Positions 53,685 through 61,022 of a DNA stretch of 64,000 bases are shown here, piece by piece. Each line of letters starts with the position of its first letter. The stretch's first letter is position 1. Source of the DNA: Falsiroseomonas stagni DSM 19981 (lineage in GTDB: Bacteria; Pseudomonadota; Alphaproteobacteria; Acetobacterales; Acetobacteraceae); assembly GCF_900114315.1 (NCBI RefSeq), contig NZ_FOSQ01000002.1:496001-560000 (forward strand), written 5' to 3'. The position numbers were made by a program, and so were the translations under genes. Under the pieces are notes generated by a model. The model ran no database searches and had not been told where the DNA came from. It saw only the letters and a list, made by a program, of their open reading frames with translations.

Positions 53685-54335
53685 ATGCCCTTCGACAACA
53701 CCTCCCTGATCCCCCTGCTGACCGGGAGTGGGTTCACGCTCTGGCTCTACCGGACGAGCGATACGCGGGCCACGGCGCTGGGCGCCAACTACTTCTCCCC
53801 GGCCGCCAGTCGCATCACCACCGGTGACCTGATCCTGCTCCAGTCGTCCGATTCGGTCGGCTTGCTGCCGGTCCGCTCCAGCAGCGTGGTCGCGGCTGGC
53901 GTGGTGCTGGATACCGCGGCAGCGCCCTTCCGGGTGAACAGGACGGCGGCGCAGCGCTTCTCCGTCCGGCAGGCCGCCACGGCCGTGGCGATGACCGCCG
54001 TGCTGGCACCGCTGGCAGCTGGCATCGTGTCCAACGGCACCATCGATGCGCAGGCGGCGATCGTGGGGCCGGTGCCCGAAGTCGCCTTCAGCATCAGTGA
54101 CGCATCGGGTGCCACAGTGCGCGGTCCCCAGACCGCGACCGTGTCCGCCGGCACCGCCACGGCCACCTTGCCGGCACCGCCGGCTGGCTCAGGCTACCGC
54201 ATGCGGGTCCAGGCGACGATCGACCCCGCCGTTGCCGACAGTTCGGCACCCTTCGCCGTGACCGCGCCCTACGGGCTTCTGCTGCAAAGCGGCGTGTCGC
54301 TGCTGCTGGAGGATGGCGGACGGGTCCTGATCTGA
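53685..54335 (+). CDS. Phage-tail-style protein of unknown function
   Basis: A 216-residue protein that I do not recognise as a named family. It begins PFDNTSLIPLLTGSGFTLWLYRTSDTRATALGANYFSPAASRITTGDLILLQ, a compact beta-rich head. A 60-residue Ala/Val linker follows, then a second beta region (VAFSISDASGATVRGPQTATVSAGTATATL) like an immunoglobulin-type fold. It ends LLLEDGGRVLI. The Ala/Thr/Gly-rich, Cys-free composition resembles virion fibre-base proteins. It is the first of four same-strand genes and carries a GGAGACGACG ribosome site. Confidence 0.6.
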   Translation: MPFDNTSLIPLLTGSGFTLWLYRTSDTRATALGANYFSPAASRITTGDLILLQSSDSVGLLPVRSSSVVAAGVVLDTAAAPFRVNRTAAQRFSVRQAATAVAMTAVLAPLAAGIVSNGTIDAQAAIVGPVPEVAFSISDASGATVRGPQTATVSAGTATATLPAPPAGSGYRMRVQATIDPAVADSSAPFAVTAPYGLLLQSGVSLLLEDGGRVLI

Positions 54336-54383
54336 CCGCCGCACGAACCCCTCCCCCGCCCCAGACCAGGACAGGAACCCCCG

Positions 54384-56738
54384 ATGGCTGACGCCAGGAT
54401 TTCAGAATTGCCGGTCGCTTCCGCGCTGGCCGCTGCTGACATCGCGCCTTTCGTGCAGGGCAGCGGCACTGCGGCCCAGACGCGGCGCGCGACCTTCGCG
54501 CAGATCACCGCCGGCGTGCACGCCGAACGCATGTTCCACGTGCGGGACTACGGCGCCGTCGGCAATGGCACCACCGACGATGCCGCCGCCATCCAGGCGG
54601 CCATCAACGCGGCCTCCGCCGCCGGGGGCGGCACGGTCCGGCTTGGCCCAAGGCGCTATCGCGTCGTCGCATCCGACATCACGGTGCTGGAGAATGTCTG
54701 CCTGGAAGGCCCCACGACCTTCCCCGGTGGCCAGCGCGCCGCGGCCGACTACCGGGGCATTCCCGGCACGCTGGTGATCGATCCAGCGCGGACCGTGCGC
54801 GTGATGCGGGCCGCCACGCTGCGGGCGATGACGCTGTCCCGCGATGGGCTCGGCGCGCCCCCTACCAACCTGCGTGCGGGCGTGACGCTTCGCGCGGCGA
54901 TGGCAGGCACGGCCGTCACGATCGGCGATGGCTCCGGCAGCCAGCACGACGTGCTGGTGGAGGACCTGTTGATCCTGGGCTTCAACCTGGCGATCCGATC
55001 GGACAACAGCCAGCGCCTCAGTGTGCGTCGCGTCCGCGGCGACAACCAGAACGGCATCTACCTGACGCGGACCTACGACGTCACGCGAATCCACGAGGTG
55101 CATTTCTGGCCGTTCCTGACGGGCAACATCTCGAACGTCTCCCTGGCGCAGGCGGGCGTGGCCGGTGTGGCCAACAACGGGTCCGGCCTTGTGCGGATCA
55201 CCTGCACGGGCGCGCATGGGCTCGTCACGGGCGACCTGGTGAACACCTATGGCATCAGTGGCGTACCGGCCAACGGCCTCTACATCGCCACCGTGGTGGA
55301 TGCCACGCGCGTCGACCTCCAGGGCAGCACCTTCTCCGGGACCTGGACCGGCGGCGGCAACGTCGCCATCTGGAACAACCGCCGGACAGGCACGGCCTTC
55401 CGCGTGGAGGACAGCGACGTCGCCGAATTCGTCAGCTGCTTCGCCTATGGCTATCGAACCGGCTTCGACCTCGGCAACGGGGCGCAATCCATCCAGCTCA
55501 GCAATTGCAGCGTCGATGACCTGCTGTCGCTGAAGGATCCGACCACGGTCGGCGCCCTGATCCAGGGGACGGCCTTCCGCACCAAATGGGTCGGCGGCTT
55601 CATCAGCAGCATGTCCACGGCGATTCGGGTGAACTCATCCGCGCCGAACCAGGGCGACAACCAGTTCGTCGGCGTCATGGTCGGCGGCGATGGCGCCGGC
55701 AGGGCGGTCGAGGTCCTCGATGGCGGCCTCACGCTCGTGGCCTGCGATCTTCCTGCCGCACGCGTGTTCCTGGCCTCGACCGGCGACAGTCTTTCCGTCG
55801 TGGCCTCCGACACGCGTTCCGCCACCTTCCAGGGCCAGACGAACGCGGACCTGGCGCGCATCGTGCTCGTCGGCAACCGGCTGCAGGCGCTGGGCTCCTC
55901 CCCCGACCAGGAGCGCGCGCTGCTGCGCCGGCGATCAGCGACGCTGGGTGGCGACCTGGATATCGAGAACCAGGACGGTAACGTCACCTATTCGCTCAGC
56001 ATCGGCGCCGGTGCGCTTGCGCCTCTCGAGATCGCAGGGGACAGCACGAACAATCCGAATGGCGGCGTGGTGTTCGGCCCCGATGCGGGCATGACGGCGC
56101 CGATGACCGTGACGCTCCGGCGGCGTTCCACGGCGCCGGCGGCGAATGATGCGATCGGCCGCCTGGCCTTCAATGGCAACAACACGACGGGCACGGAGAC
56201 ATCCTTCGCCCGTGCGGGTGGCGTGAGCGAAGCGGTGATGGCGGGCGCAGAGGCGGGCGCCTTCGTCGTGGAGACGCGCAACGGCGCCACGCTGGCGGAG
56301 CGCTTTCGCATCGGACCGACCGGTACCGTGACGCTGACCGGCCCCCTGGTGCTGCCGGCCGACCCGACGACGTCAAGCCAGGCGGCCAGCAAGGGCTATG
56401 TGGACGCCCAGTTCACCAGCCGGCGGCTGCCGGTCGTTGGCACCTCGGCCGCGACGCCACTGACTCTGGCGGCCCACCACGCGCGGGTCGTCTCCGCCAA
56501 TGCGGGCACGACCCTTTCCATCGACTGGACGGCGACCGGCGACGGCTTCACCTGCCTGGTCGTCAATCGCACGGGCGCAGACCTCGCGGTGACGATGACG
56601 GGCTTCACGGGCACCACGCCCACCAACCCCGATGGCCTGACCCGGATCAGGCCGGACGGGCTGGCAACGCTGCTGGCCTTCAGCCCGGACGGCGGCACCA
56701 CCCGGCTGCTCCTGCTGTCCGGCGCCGCCGCGCCATGA
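54384..56738 (+). CDS. Pectate-lyase-fold tail-spike-like protein
   Basis: A 784-residue protein. Residues 1-50 (ARISELPVASALAAADIAPFVQGSGTAAQTRRATFAQI) match the short N-terminal anchor seen in phage tail fibres. From ~50, FHVRDYGAVGNGTTDDAAAIQAAINAASAAGGGTVRLG is the start of the Pectate_lyase_3 right-handed beta-helix used by phage tail-spike depolymerases. The helix continues to ~residue 520. The C-terminal third has NPNGGVVFGPDAGM, TLRRRSTAPAANDAIGRLAFNGNN, DPTTSSQAASKGYVD and a jelly-roll-like end, all typical of fibre C-termini. It probably binds or cleaves a surface polysaccharide. Confidence 0.78.
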   Translation: MADARISELPVASALAAADIAPFVQGSGTAAQTRRATFAQITAGVHAERMFHVRDYGAVGNGTTDDAAAIQAAINAASAAGGGTVRLGPRRYRVVASDITVLENVCLEGPTTFPGGQRAAADYRGIPGTLVIDPARTVRVMRAATLRAMTLSRDGLGAPPTNLRAGVTLRAAMAGTAVTIGDGSGSQHDVLVEDLLILGFNLAIRSDNSQRLSVRRVRGDNQNGIYLTRTYDVTRIHEVHFWPFLTGNISNVSLAQAGVAGVANNGSGLVRITCTGAHGLVTGDLVNTYGISGVPANGLYIATVVDATRVDLQGSTFSGTWTGGGNVAIWNNRRTGTAFRVEDSDVAEFVSCFAYGYRTGFDLGNGAQSIQLSNCSVDDLLSLKDPTTVGALIQGTAFRTKWVGGFISSMSTAIRVNSSAPNQGDNQFVGVMVGGDGAGRAVEVLDGGLTLVACDLPAARVFLASTGDSLSVVASDTRSATFQGQTNADLARIVLVGNRLQALGSSPDQERALLRRRSATLGGDLDIENQDGNVTYSLSIGAGALAPLEIAGDSTNNPNGGVVFGPDAGMTAPMTVTLRRRSTAPAANDAIGRLAFNGNNTTGTETSFARAGGVSEAVMAGAEAGAFVVETRNGATLAERFRIGPTGTVTLTGPLVLPADPTTSSQAASKGYVDAQFTSRRLPVVGTSAATPLTLAAHHARVVSANAGTTLSIDWTATGDGFTCLVVNRTGADLAVTMTGFTGTTPTNPDGLTRIRPDGLATLLAFSPDGGTTRLLLLSGAAAP

Positions 56739-56778
56739 GGCTGCCCCGCATCACCCAGCACAGAGCAAGGAGCACCCG

Positions 56779-57048
56779 ATGAACGAGTGGACCATGACAT
56801 ACTGGCAGGGTCCGCCTGAGGCCGCCGCCGACGGCCTGCGTCTGTTCGGCTGGACGGGTCCGGGCGAAAGCCCGACCGACGCGCTGGACCCGCGCGTCGG
56901 TGGCTTCATCCCGCCGAGCGGCGAACCCATCGTAACCGTGGACGGCGTCGCCTTCGTAGCCCTTGTCACGATGGGGCCGATCGAACCCCCGCCCGGCCTG
57001 ACGGCCACGGACCCGGAACTGTCCCGCAGCATCATCGGCAGTTTCTGA
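56779..57048 (+). CDS. Small protein of the tail-like cluster
   Basis: An 89-residue protein with no recognised family. It reads WTMTYWQGPPEAAADGLRLFGWTGPGESPTDALDPRVGG and ends in a polar DPELSRSIIGSF. A strong ribosome site (AAGGAG) lies 9 bases before the ATG. It starts 40 bases after the spike gene and is followed 28 bases later by the fourth member, so it is likely a structural or chaperone partner of the spike. Confidence 0.55.
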   Translation: MNEWTMTYWQGPPEAAADGLRLFGWTGPGESPTDALDPRVGGFIPPSGEPIVTVDGVAFVALVTMGPIEPPPGLTATDPELSRSIIGSF

Positions 57049-57076
57049 CACCGCACCCCATCACGAGGAGATCGGC

Positions 57077-57451
57077 ATGACCGACCTTACCGACCACGCG
57101 AAGAACCTGCTCGCCCGCGCCCTCTGCGGCCGCCTGCCCACGCTGCCAACCGCGGCCTGGGCCGCCATCGGCACCGGTGGTTCGGATCCCGCCGGCATCA
57201 CCGGCGAACCCGCCGGCACCGGCTATGCCCGCCAGCGGGTGACCTTCACCGGCACCGGGCAGCAGCGGAACGTGGAGGCGATCCGCTTCACCTTCACCGC
57301 CGCGGCCGGGACGATGAGCCATATCGGCCTGTTCGACGCCGCGACCGGCGGCAATCCGCTCACCTGGTCGGCGCTCGCATCCCCGGTCACCGTGGCCGGC
57401 CCCGGCACGGTGACGATCGCCGTCGACGCCCTGACCGTGACACCGGAGTAA
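57077..57451 (+). CDS. Phage tail-fibre-like small protein
   Basis: A 124-residue protein. TDHAKNLLARALCGRLPTLPTAAWAAIGTGGSDPAG and EPAGTGYARQRVTFTGTGQQRNVEAIRFTFTAAAGTMSHIGLFDAATGGNPL correspond to the widespread phage tail-fibre protein in which a GxGYAR segment precedes the H-I-G-L/I-F/Y-D-A run. It would be a virion or tail-associated structural protein. A GAGGAG ribosome site precedes the ATG. It ends the four-gene cluster, 92 bases before the FNR-type start. Confidence 0.68.
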   Translation: MTDLTDHAKNLLARALCGRLPTLPTAAWAAIGTGGSDPAGITGEPAGTGYARQRVTFTGTGQQRNVEAIRFTFTAAAGTMSHIGLFDAATGGNPLTWSALASPVTVAGPGTVTIAVDALTVTPE

Positions 57452-57543
57452 GCCCAGCCTGACAGGCGAGAGTGTCCAGCCCCCTTGAAGCCGACTCAGA
57501 CGGTCGGATAACCTCGTTACGGGAGAAACAGGGGAGGCAAGGC

Positions 57544-58293
57544 GTGAACCCGCTCGACGCGACCAGGCGCCTGGTGCGTGACGCCTTGGGCGAGGGCGAG
57601 ATTTGCGGAAACTGCGGCTCTCGCGTCGCCGGCCTGTGCAGGCCACTTGATGCCGCAACCCTGGACGATGTGCCCGCGGAAGCGGAGCATGTCGTCTTCG
57701 GGGCACGCGACTACCTGTTCCAGGAAGGCGACCGGGCCGGGCACGTCTTCACGCTCGTGCATGGCACGGCGAAACTGGTGCGCCTGCTGCCCGATGGGCG
57801 GGAACAGGTGCTGGGGTTCCGGTTCACCGGCGATGTGCTGGGCTACACCACGTCCGGCACCTACCCCTTCGCCGCGCAATTGCTGACGGGGGCGACTGTC
57901 TGTCGCCTCGACCGCCCCCGCCTGGATGCGTTGATGCGGCGCTACCCGGCGCTCGACCGGCGATTCCTGGATCTCTGCATCCAGTAACTCGCTTCAACGC
58001 GGGACCAGCTTGTCTCGGTCGGTCGGCGCACGGCGGAAGCCCGGCTGGCGGCCTTCCTGCTCTCCCTGGCCGAAACCGGGCAGCGGCGGCACGTTGCGGG
58101 CCCCGTGCTGGACGTGCCGATGACCCGCGCGGACATCGCCGACTTCCTGGGCCGGACGCTGGAGACGGTCAGCCGTGGGTTCACCGCGTTCCGCCGCCGC
58201 GGCTGGATCCGCGAACCCGCCCATCGACGGGTGGAACTGCTGCGCCGGCCGGCACTGCTGGACCTTGTGGAGGGTGAGGCGGCAGGCCCGTAG
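57544..58293 (+). pseudogene. FNR-type [4Fe-4S] transcription regulator interrupted by an in-frame TAA
   Basis: The frame from GTG 57544 (GGGGAGG ribosome site) to TAG 58291-58293 encodes a 249-codon Crp/Fnr protein with one internal stop, TAA at 57985-57987. The first part has the oxygen-sensing cysteine cluster CGNC-x7-C, and a fourth Cys lies in ATVCRLDRP. The cyclic-nucleotide-type beta roll is LFQEGDRAGHVFTLVHGTAKLVRLLPDGREQVLGFRFTGDVLG. Translation would stop after FLDLCIQ. The frame then continues without shift as LASTRDQLVSVGRRTAEARLAAFLLSLAE and the complete helix-turn-helix MTRADIADFLGRTLETVSRGFTAFRRRGWI. In relatives this junction reads ...REL..., so a single G-to-T change (GAA to TAA) probably inactivated the gene. 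No ATG or GTG allows restart before ~58105. Confidence 0.85.
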
Positions 58294-58333
58294 CGAGGGC
58301 GGCCAGACCTGATGGCGCGGGACCTGACGGCGA

Positions 58334-58408
<75 letters not shown>

Positions 58409-58431
58409 GTGCCACCGTCGAAGTGGACGGC

Positions 58432-58460
58432 TAACTAGCGGTTCGATGGGGGGCGCGCAA
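58432..58460 (-). promoter_or_regulatory. Possible promoter of tRNA-Thr
   Basis: On the minus strand TTGCGC (58460-58455), a 17-bp spacer and TAGTTA (58437-58432) end 23 bases before the tRNA 5' end. The spacing is right and the -35 box fair; the -10 box is weak. Confidence 0.35.
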
Positions 58461-58502
58461 CCCCCGGGGCTGGTGGGCGATATCCGCGGCCGGACCGTGG
58501 CT

Positions 58503-59513
58503 TCAGGCCAGCAGCGATCCGTTCTCTGCCAGCCATTGCCGTTCCTCGGGCCGGAGGGCGGGCACCTTGTACCGCCGACGCAGTTCGGCGACGGGCTGGT
58601 CCACCGCGGACCAGAGGTCCCATTCGGCCAGGATATCGACCTCGGTCGCCGCACCCCGCGCCACCGCGCGGAAGAAGGCATCGGGCCGGAGTTCATCCTG
58701 GAGAACCGGCCCGGGCATGACCTGGAACCCGGCCTGGAATTGGAGCAGGGAGAGCAGCAGCAGGTCCATGCACAGGACCTCGGTATTGCCGCCGCTGAAG
58801 GCGGCGTTGAGCATCTCGCCCTGCAGCGACGTCTCATATTCGCTGATGATGTGGTAGACCTCGTGCTTGGACCAGCCCTCCGGGAAGCTCTTGGGCTCGC
58901 CCGGCATCGGAAAGCCGCGGTCGCGATAGAAGCGGAACAGCCCATGGCCCAGGGTGCCTTCGGGCCGGTGTTCCAGGCCGCGATACCGCTCCAGCAGGCC
59001 TCGATCGACGAGCATGGCGTAGACGCCCGGGATGGCCGGCATGGCGATCCGGATCATGTCGAGCCAATCCCGCAAGCGGGCGCGGCCGGTCGGCGACCAG
59101 TAATGGGCGACCGACCGCATCATCAGCCGGAAGGCCAGCTTGCGGAACTTCCGCTCCTGCGCCAGGCGCAGAAGGCCAACGCCATATTCATCCACGCCCA
59201 GTTGCGCCGCCACGGCTTCCACAAGCCGGACCTTCGCATCCAGCACCTGCTTATCGAGCACCGGCACCATGGCCAGGATGCGCACGGTTTCGCGCCGCAT
59301 CAGGGGTGAGTCGATCGTCGCGGCGAGGTCGGCCGGAACGGAGAGCGCCGGCGGTTCAAGCGGCTCATCCAGATGCAGCAGATGCCGCTGGATGGCCAGG
59401 ATGCTGTCGTGCTCGACAGGCAGCAAGGGCAGCGCGCCTTCCGCGGTGGCGACCGCATGCATGGTCTGCACGATGGACAGCGCCTGCTTCGTGGTTGGCG
59501 TAATCACCTGCAT
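58503..59513 (-). CDS. TerB-like/Coq4-like fusion protein (paralogue C)
   Basis: A 336-residue soluble protein, one of three paralogues in this operon. Residues ~10-130 are helical and TerB-like (TMHAVATAEGALPLLPVEHDSILAIQRHLL, then EAVAAQLGVDEYGVGLLRLA), with a weak acidic motif. From ~175 the sequence follows the Coq4 family: RPEGTLGHGLFRFYRDRGF, then H217-E-V-Y-H221-IIS followed 11 residues later by E233, the zinc-type H-x3-H-x11-E motif of COQ4. Its N-terminal ~175 residues are unlike Coq4, and the C-terminus (AELRRRYKVPALRPEER) is shared with the paralogues. It is the last gene of the unit, 52 bases after paralogue B, with a GGAG ribosome site. A quinone-pathway role is possible but unproven. 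Confidence 0.7.
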   Translation of the reverse strand: MQVITPTTKQALSIVQTMHAVATAEGALPLLPVEHDSILAIQRHLLHLDEPLEPPALSVPADLAATIDSPLMRRETVRILAMVPVLDKQVLDAKVRLVEAVAAQLGVDEYGVGLLRLAQERKFRKLAFRLMMRSVAHYWSPTGRARLRDWLDMIRIAMPAIPGVYAMLVDRGLLERYRGLEHRPEGTLGHGLFRFYRDRGFPMPGEPKSFPEGWSKHEVYHIISEYETSLQGEMLNAAFSGGNTEVLCMDLLLLSLLQFQAGFQVMPGPVLQDELRPDAFFRAVARGAATEVDILAEWDLWSAVDQPVAELRRRYKVPALRPEERQWLAENGSLLA

Positions 59514-59565
59514 GATGGGTCTCCGAACCGCTCCTCGCTCTCCGCCCCGGCCTCGTCGCTGATCG

Positions 59566-60579
59566 TCAGGCCGGCAGAAGGGCCTTGTGGGGCGCCAACT
59601 CTTCCCGTTCCGCTGCGGTCAGCGCCGGTATGCCGTAGCGGCGCCGCACATCCTCGAGCGGCAGGTCGGCGACATCCCACAGCCGCCATCCCGCCAGAAG
59701 ATCCACCTGCATCGCGGCACCACGCGCCATGGCACGGAAGAAGGGGTCAGGCTGCAGCTTCCCCTTGGACACGGGTCCTGGCACGAATTTCAGGCCGACA
59801 TGAAGCTGGATCAGCGCCGGCAGGACGATGTCCAGGCAAAGCTCCTCCGTGTTGCCGGCAATGAAGCCGGCCAGCAGCAATTCGCCCTGCAGGTTCGTCG
59901 CATAGCCGCTGAGCACGTGGTAGATTTCATGGCGCGCCCACCCCTCCGGCAGGCTCTTCGGCTCGCCGGGCATGGGAAAACCGTGATGCGTGTAGTACCC
60001 ATGCACCATGCGTCCGAAGCTCCCCGTCGGGAGGGCGCCGAGCGCCTGGTAGCGCCTCAGCAACTCATCGCGGCCGAGGTAGCGGCCGAGGCCCGGCAGC
60101 CATGGCGCGGCCGTCCAGACCATGCCGAGCCAGTCACGCAGCGTGGCGCGGCCGTCGAAAGACCAGTAATGCGCCACGATGCGGCGCATGAAGCCGAAGA
60201 CGTGGCCGCGCCCCTTCCGCTCCGCGAGTTGCAACAGCACCGTCAATCCGAATTCGGCAACGCCGAGACGGCGTGCAGCCTCCGCCACCACCGCGACCTT
60301 CTCCTGCCGCAGCGTGCCATCGACCAGTGACAGGATCGCCAACTGGCGAACCAGCTGCCGCCGGGAGGCGGGATCGGCGATGACGCTGCCCAATGCCGGC
60401 GGCAGAGAACCCGGCACGCCCCGCATGGGCGTCTCCTGCCCCAGCATGTGCCGCTGGAAGGCATCGATGGCCTCGACCTCGATCGCTTCCGGGACAAGGG
60501 CTCCATCGGCCGAGGCCACCGCATAGGCCGCGGCCACGATGCAGGCCAGTTCCTCGGGACCCGGCACGACCGGCTTCAT
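59566..60579 (-). CDS. TerB-like/Coq4-like fusion protein (paralogue B)
   Basis: A 337-residue paralogue. The N-terminal half is the clearest TerB-like region of the three: AAAYAVASADGALVPEAIEVEAIDAF and LSLVDGTLRQEKVAVVAEAARRLGV, each with the A/VDG turn that in TerB begins an acidic metal-binding helix. The Coq4-like half has GALPTGSFGRMVHGYYTHHGF, PMPGEPKSLPEGW and H217-E-I-Y-H221 with E233 (HVLSGYATNLQGE), identical in number to paralogue C. Its ATG overlaps the stop of the NHLP-like gene by 4 bases, so the two are translationally coupled. No signal peptide or membrane segment is visible. Confidence 0.72.
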   Translation of the reverse strand: MKPVVPGPEELACIVAAAYAVASADGALVPEAIEVEAIDAFQRHMLGQETPMRGVPGSLPPALGSVIADPASRRQLVRQLAILSLVDGTLRQEKVAVVAEAARRLGVAEFGLTVLLQLAERKGRGHVFGFMRRIVAHYWSFDGRATLRDWLGMVWTAAPWLPGLGRYLGRDELLRRYQALGALPTGSFGRMVHGYYTHHGFPMPGEPKSLPEGWARHEIYHVLSGYATNLQGELLLAGFIAGNTEELCLDIVLPALIQLHVGLKFVPGPVSKGKLQPDPFFRAMARGAAMQVDLLAGWRLWDVADLPLEDVRRRYGIPALTAAEREELAPHKALLPA

Positions 60580-60986
60580 GCCACGGCATCCTCGGCCTCG
60601 ACGCGGCCTTGCGCCGCAAGCCCGCGCAGCGCGCCTGCGGCATCCAGCAGCACGCGGCGACCCAGGGACGGATCATCCACGGCACGCGTGAGGATCATCC
60701 CGTAGGCGGCCTGCTGCGCACAGGGCGACCGCGGCGATGGAATGAAGAAGTAGGCGTAGCCTCCGCCCTGTTCCAGCACCACCTGGATCAATGACGGGTC
60801 GTCCACGTCTCCAGGCGCACCCTTGCTGCCGACCACGCGGACTGTCGCGCCCGCAGGGATGTCGATACCGATATCGGGCAACGCCCTGCCCGGTGCCTCG
60901 ACAAGCCGCTTGCGAAAAGCTGCATCGGTCCAGATCCGGGCGATTGCCGCGGCCGAGGCTTCATCCATCATGGCTGGCGTCTCCAC
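60576..60986 (-). CDS. NHLP/nitrile-hydratase-leader-like small protein
   Basis: A protein of 136 residues from GTG 60986, or 131 from ATG 60971 (GGAG 9 bases upstream favours the latter). Residues ~11-52, AAAIARIWTDAAFRKRLVEAPGRALPDIGIDIPAGATVRVV, match the NHLP leader fold of some RiPP precursors, which derives from the nitrile hydratase alpha subunit (pattern W-x-D-x-x-F-x-x-x-L-x-x-x-P-x-x-A-L-x-x-x-G). The cysteine motif of true nitrile hydratase is absent. GGGYAYFFIPSPRSPCAQQ forms a middle segment with one Cys, and RAVDDPSLGRRVLLDAAGAL near the end looks like a decayed second copy of the leader helix. It is coupled to paralogue B. It could be a precursor peptide, a scaffold or a regulatory partner. 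Confidence 0.6.
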   Translation of the reverse strand: METPAMMDEASAAAIARIWTDAAFRKRLVEAPGRALPDIGIDIPAGATVRVVGSKGAPGDVDDPSLIQVVLEQGGGYAYFFIPSPRSPCAQQAAYGMILTRAVDDPSLGRRVLLDAAGALRGLAAQGRVEAEDAVA

Positions 60987-61022
60987 CGCAATCGCCCTCG
61001 CGCGCTCTCCGCATCATCGACG

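Noticed and set aside
53329-57451. A complete prophage
   Set aside because: Only tail-spike-like and small tail-style genes are present; no integrase, terminase, portal, capsid, lysis gene or flanking attachment repeats were found.
57985-57987. TAA in the FNR-type gene as programmed recoding (selenocysteine or pyrrolysine)
   Set aside because: Those use TGA or TAG, not TAA; no stem-loop or slippery sequence stands out after the codon. A nonsense mutation is simpler.
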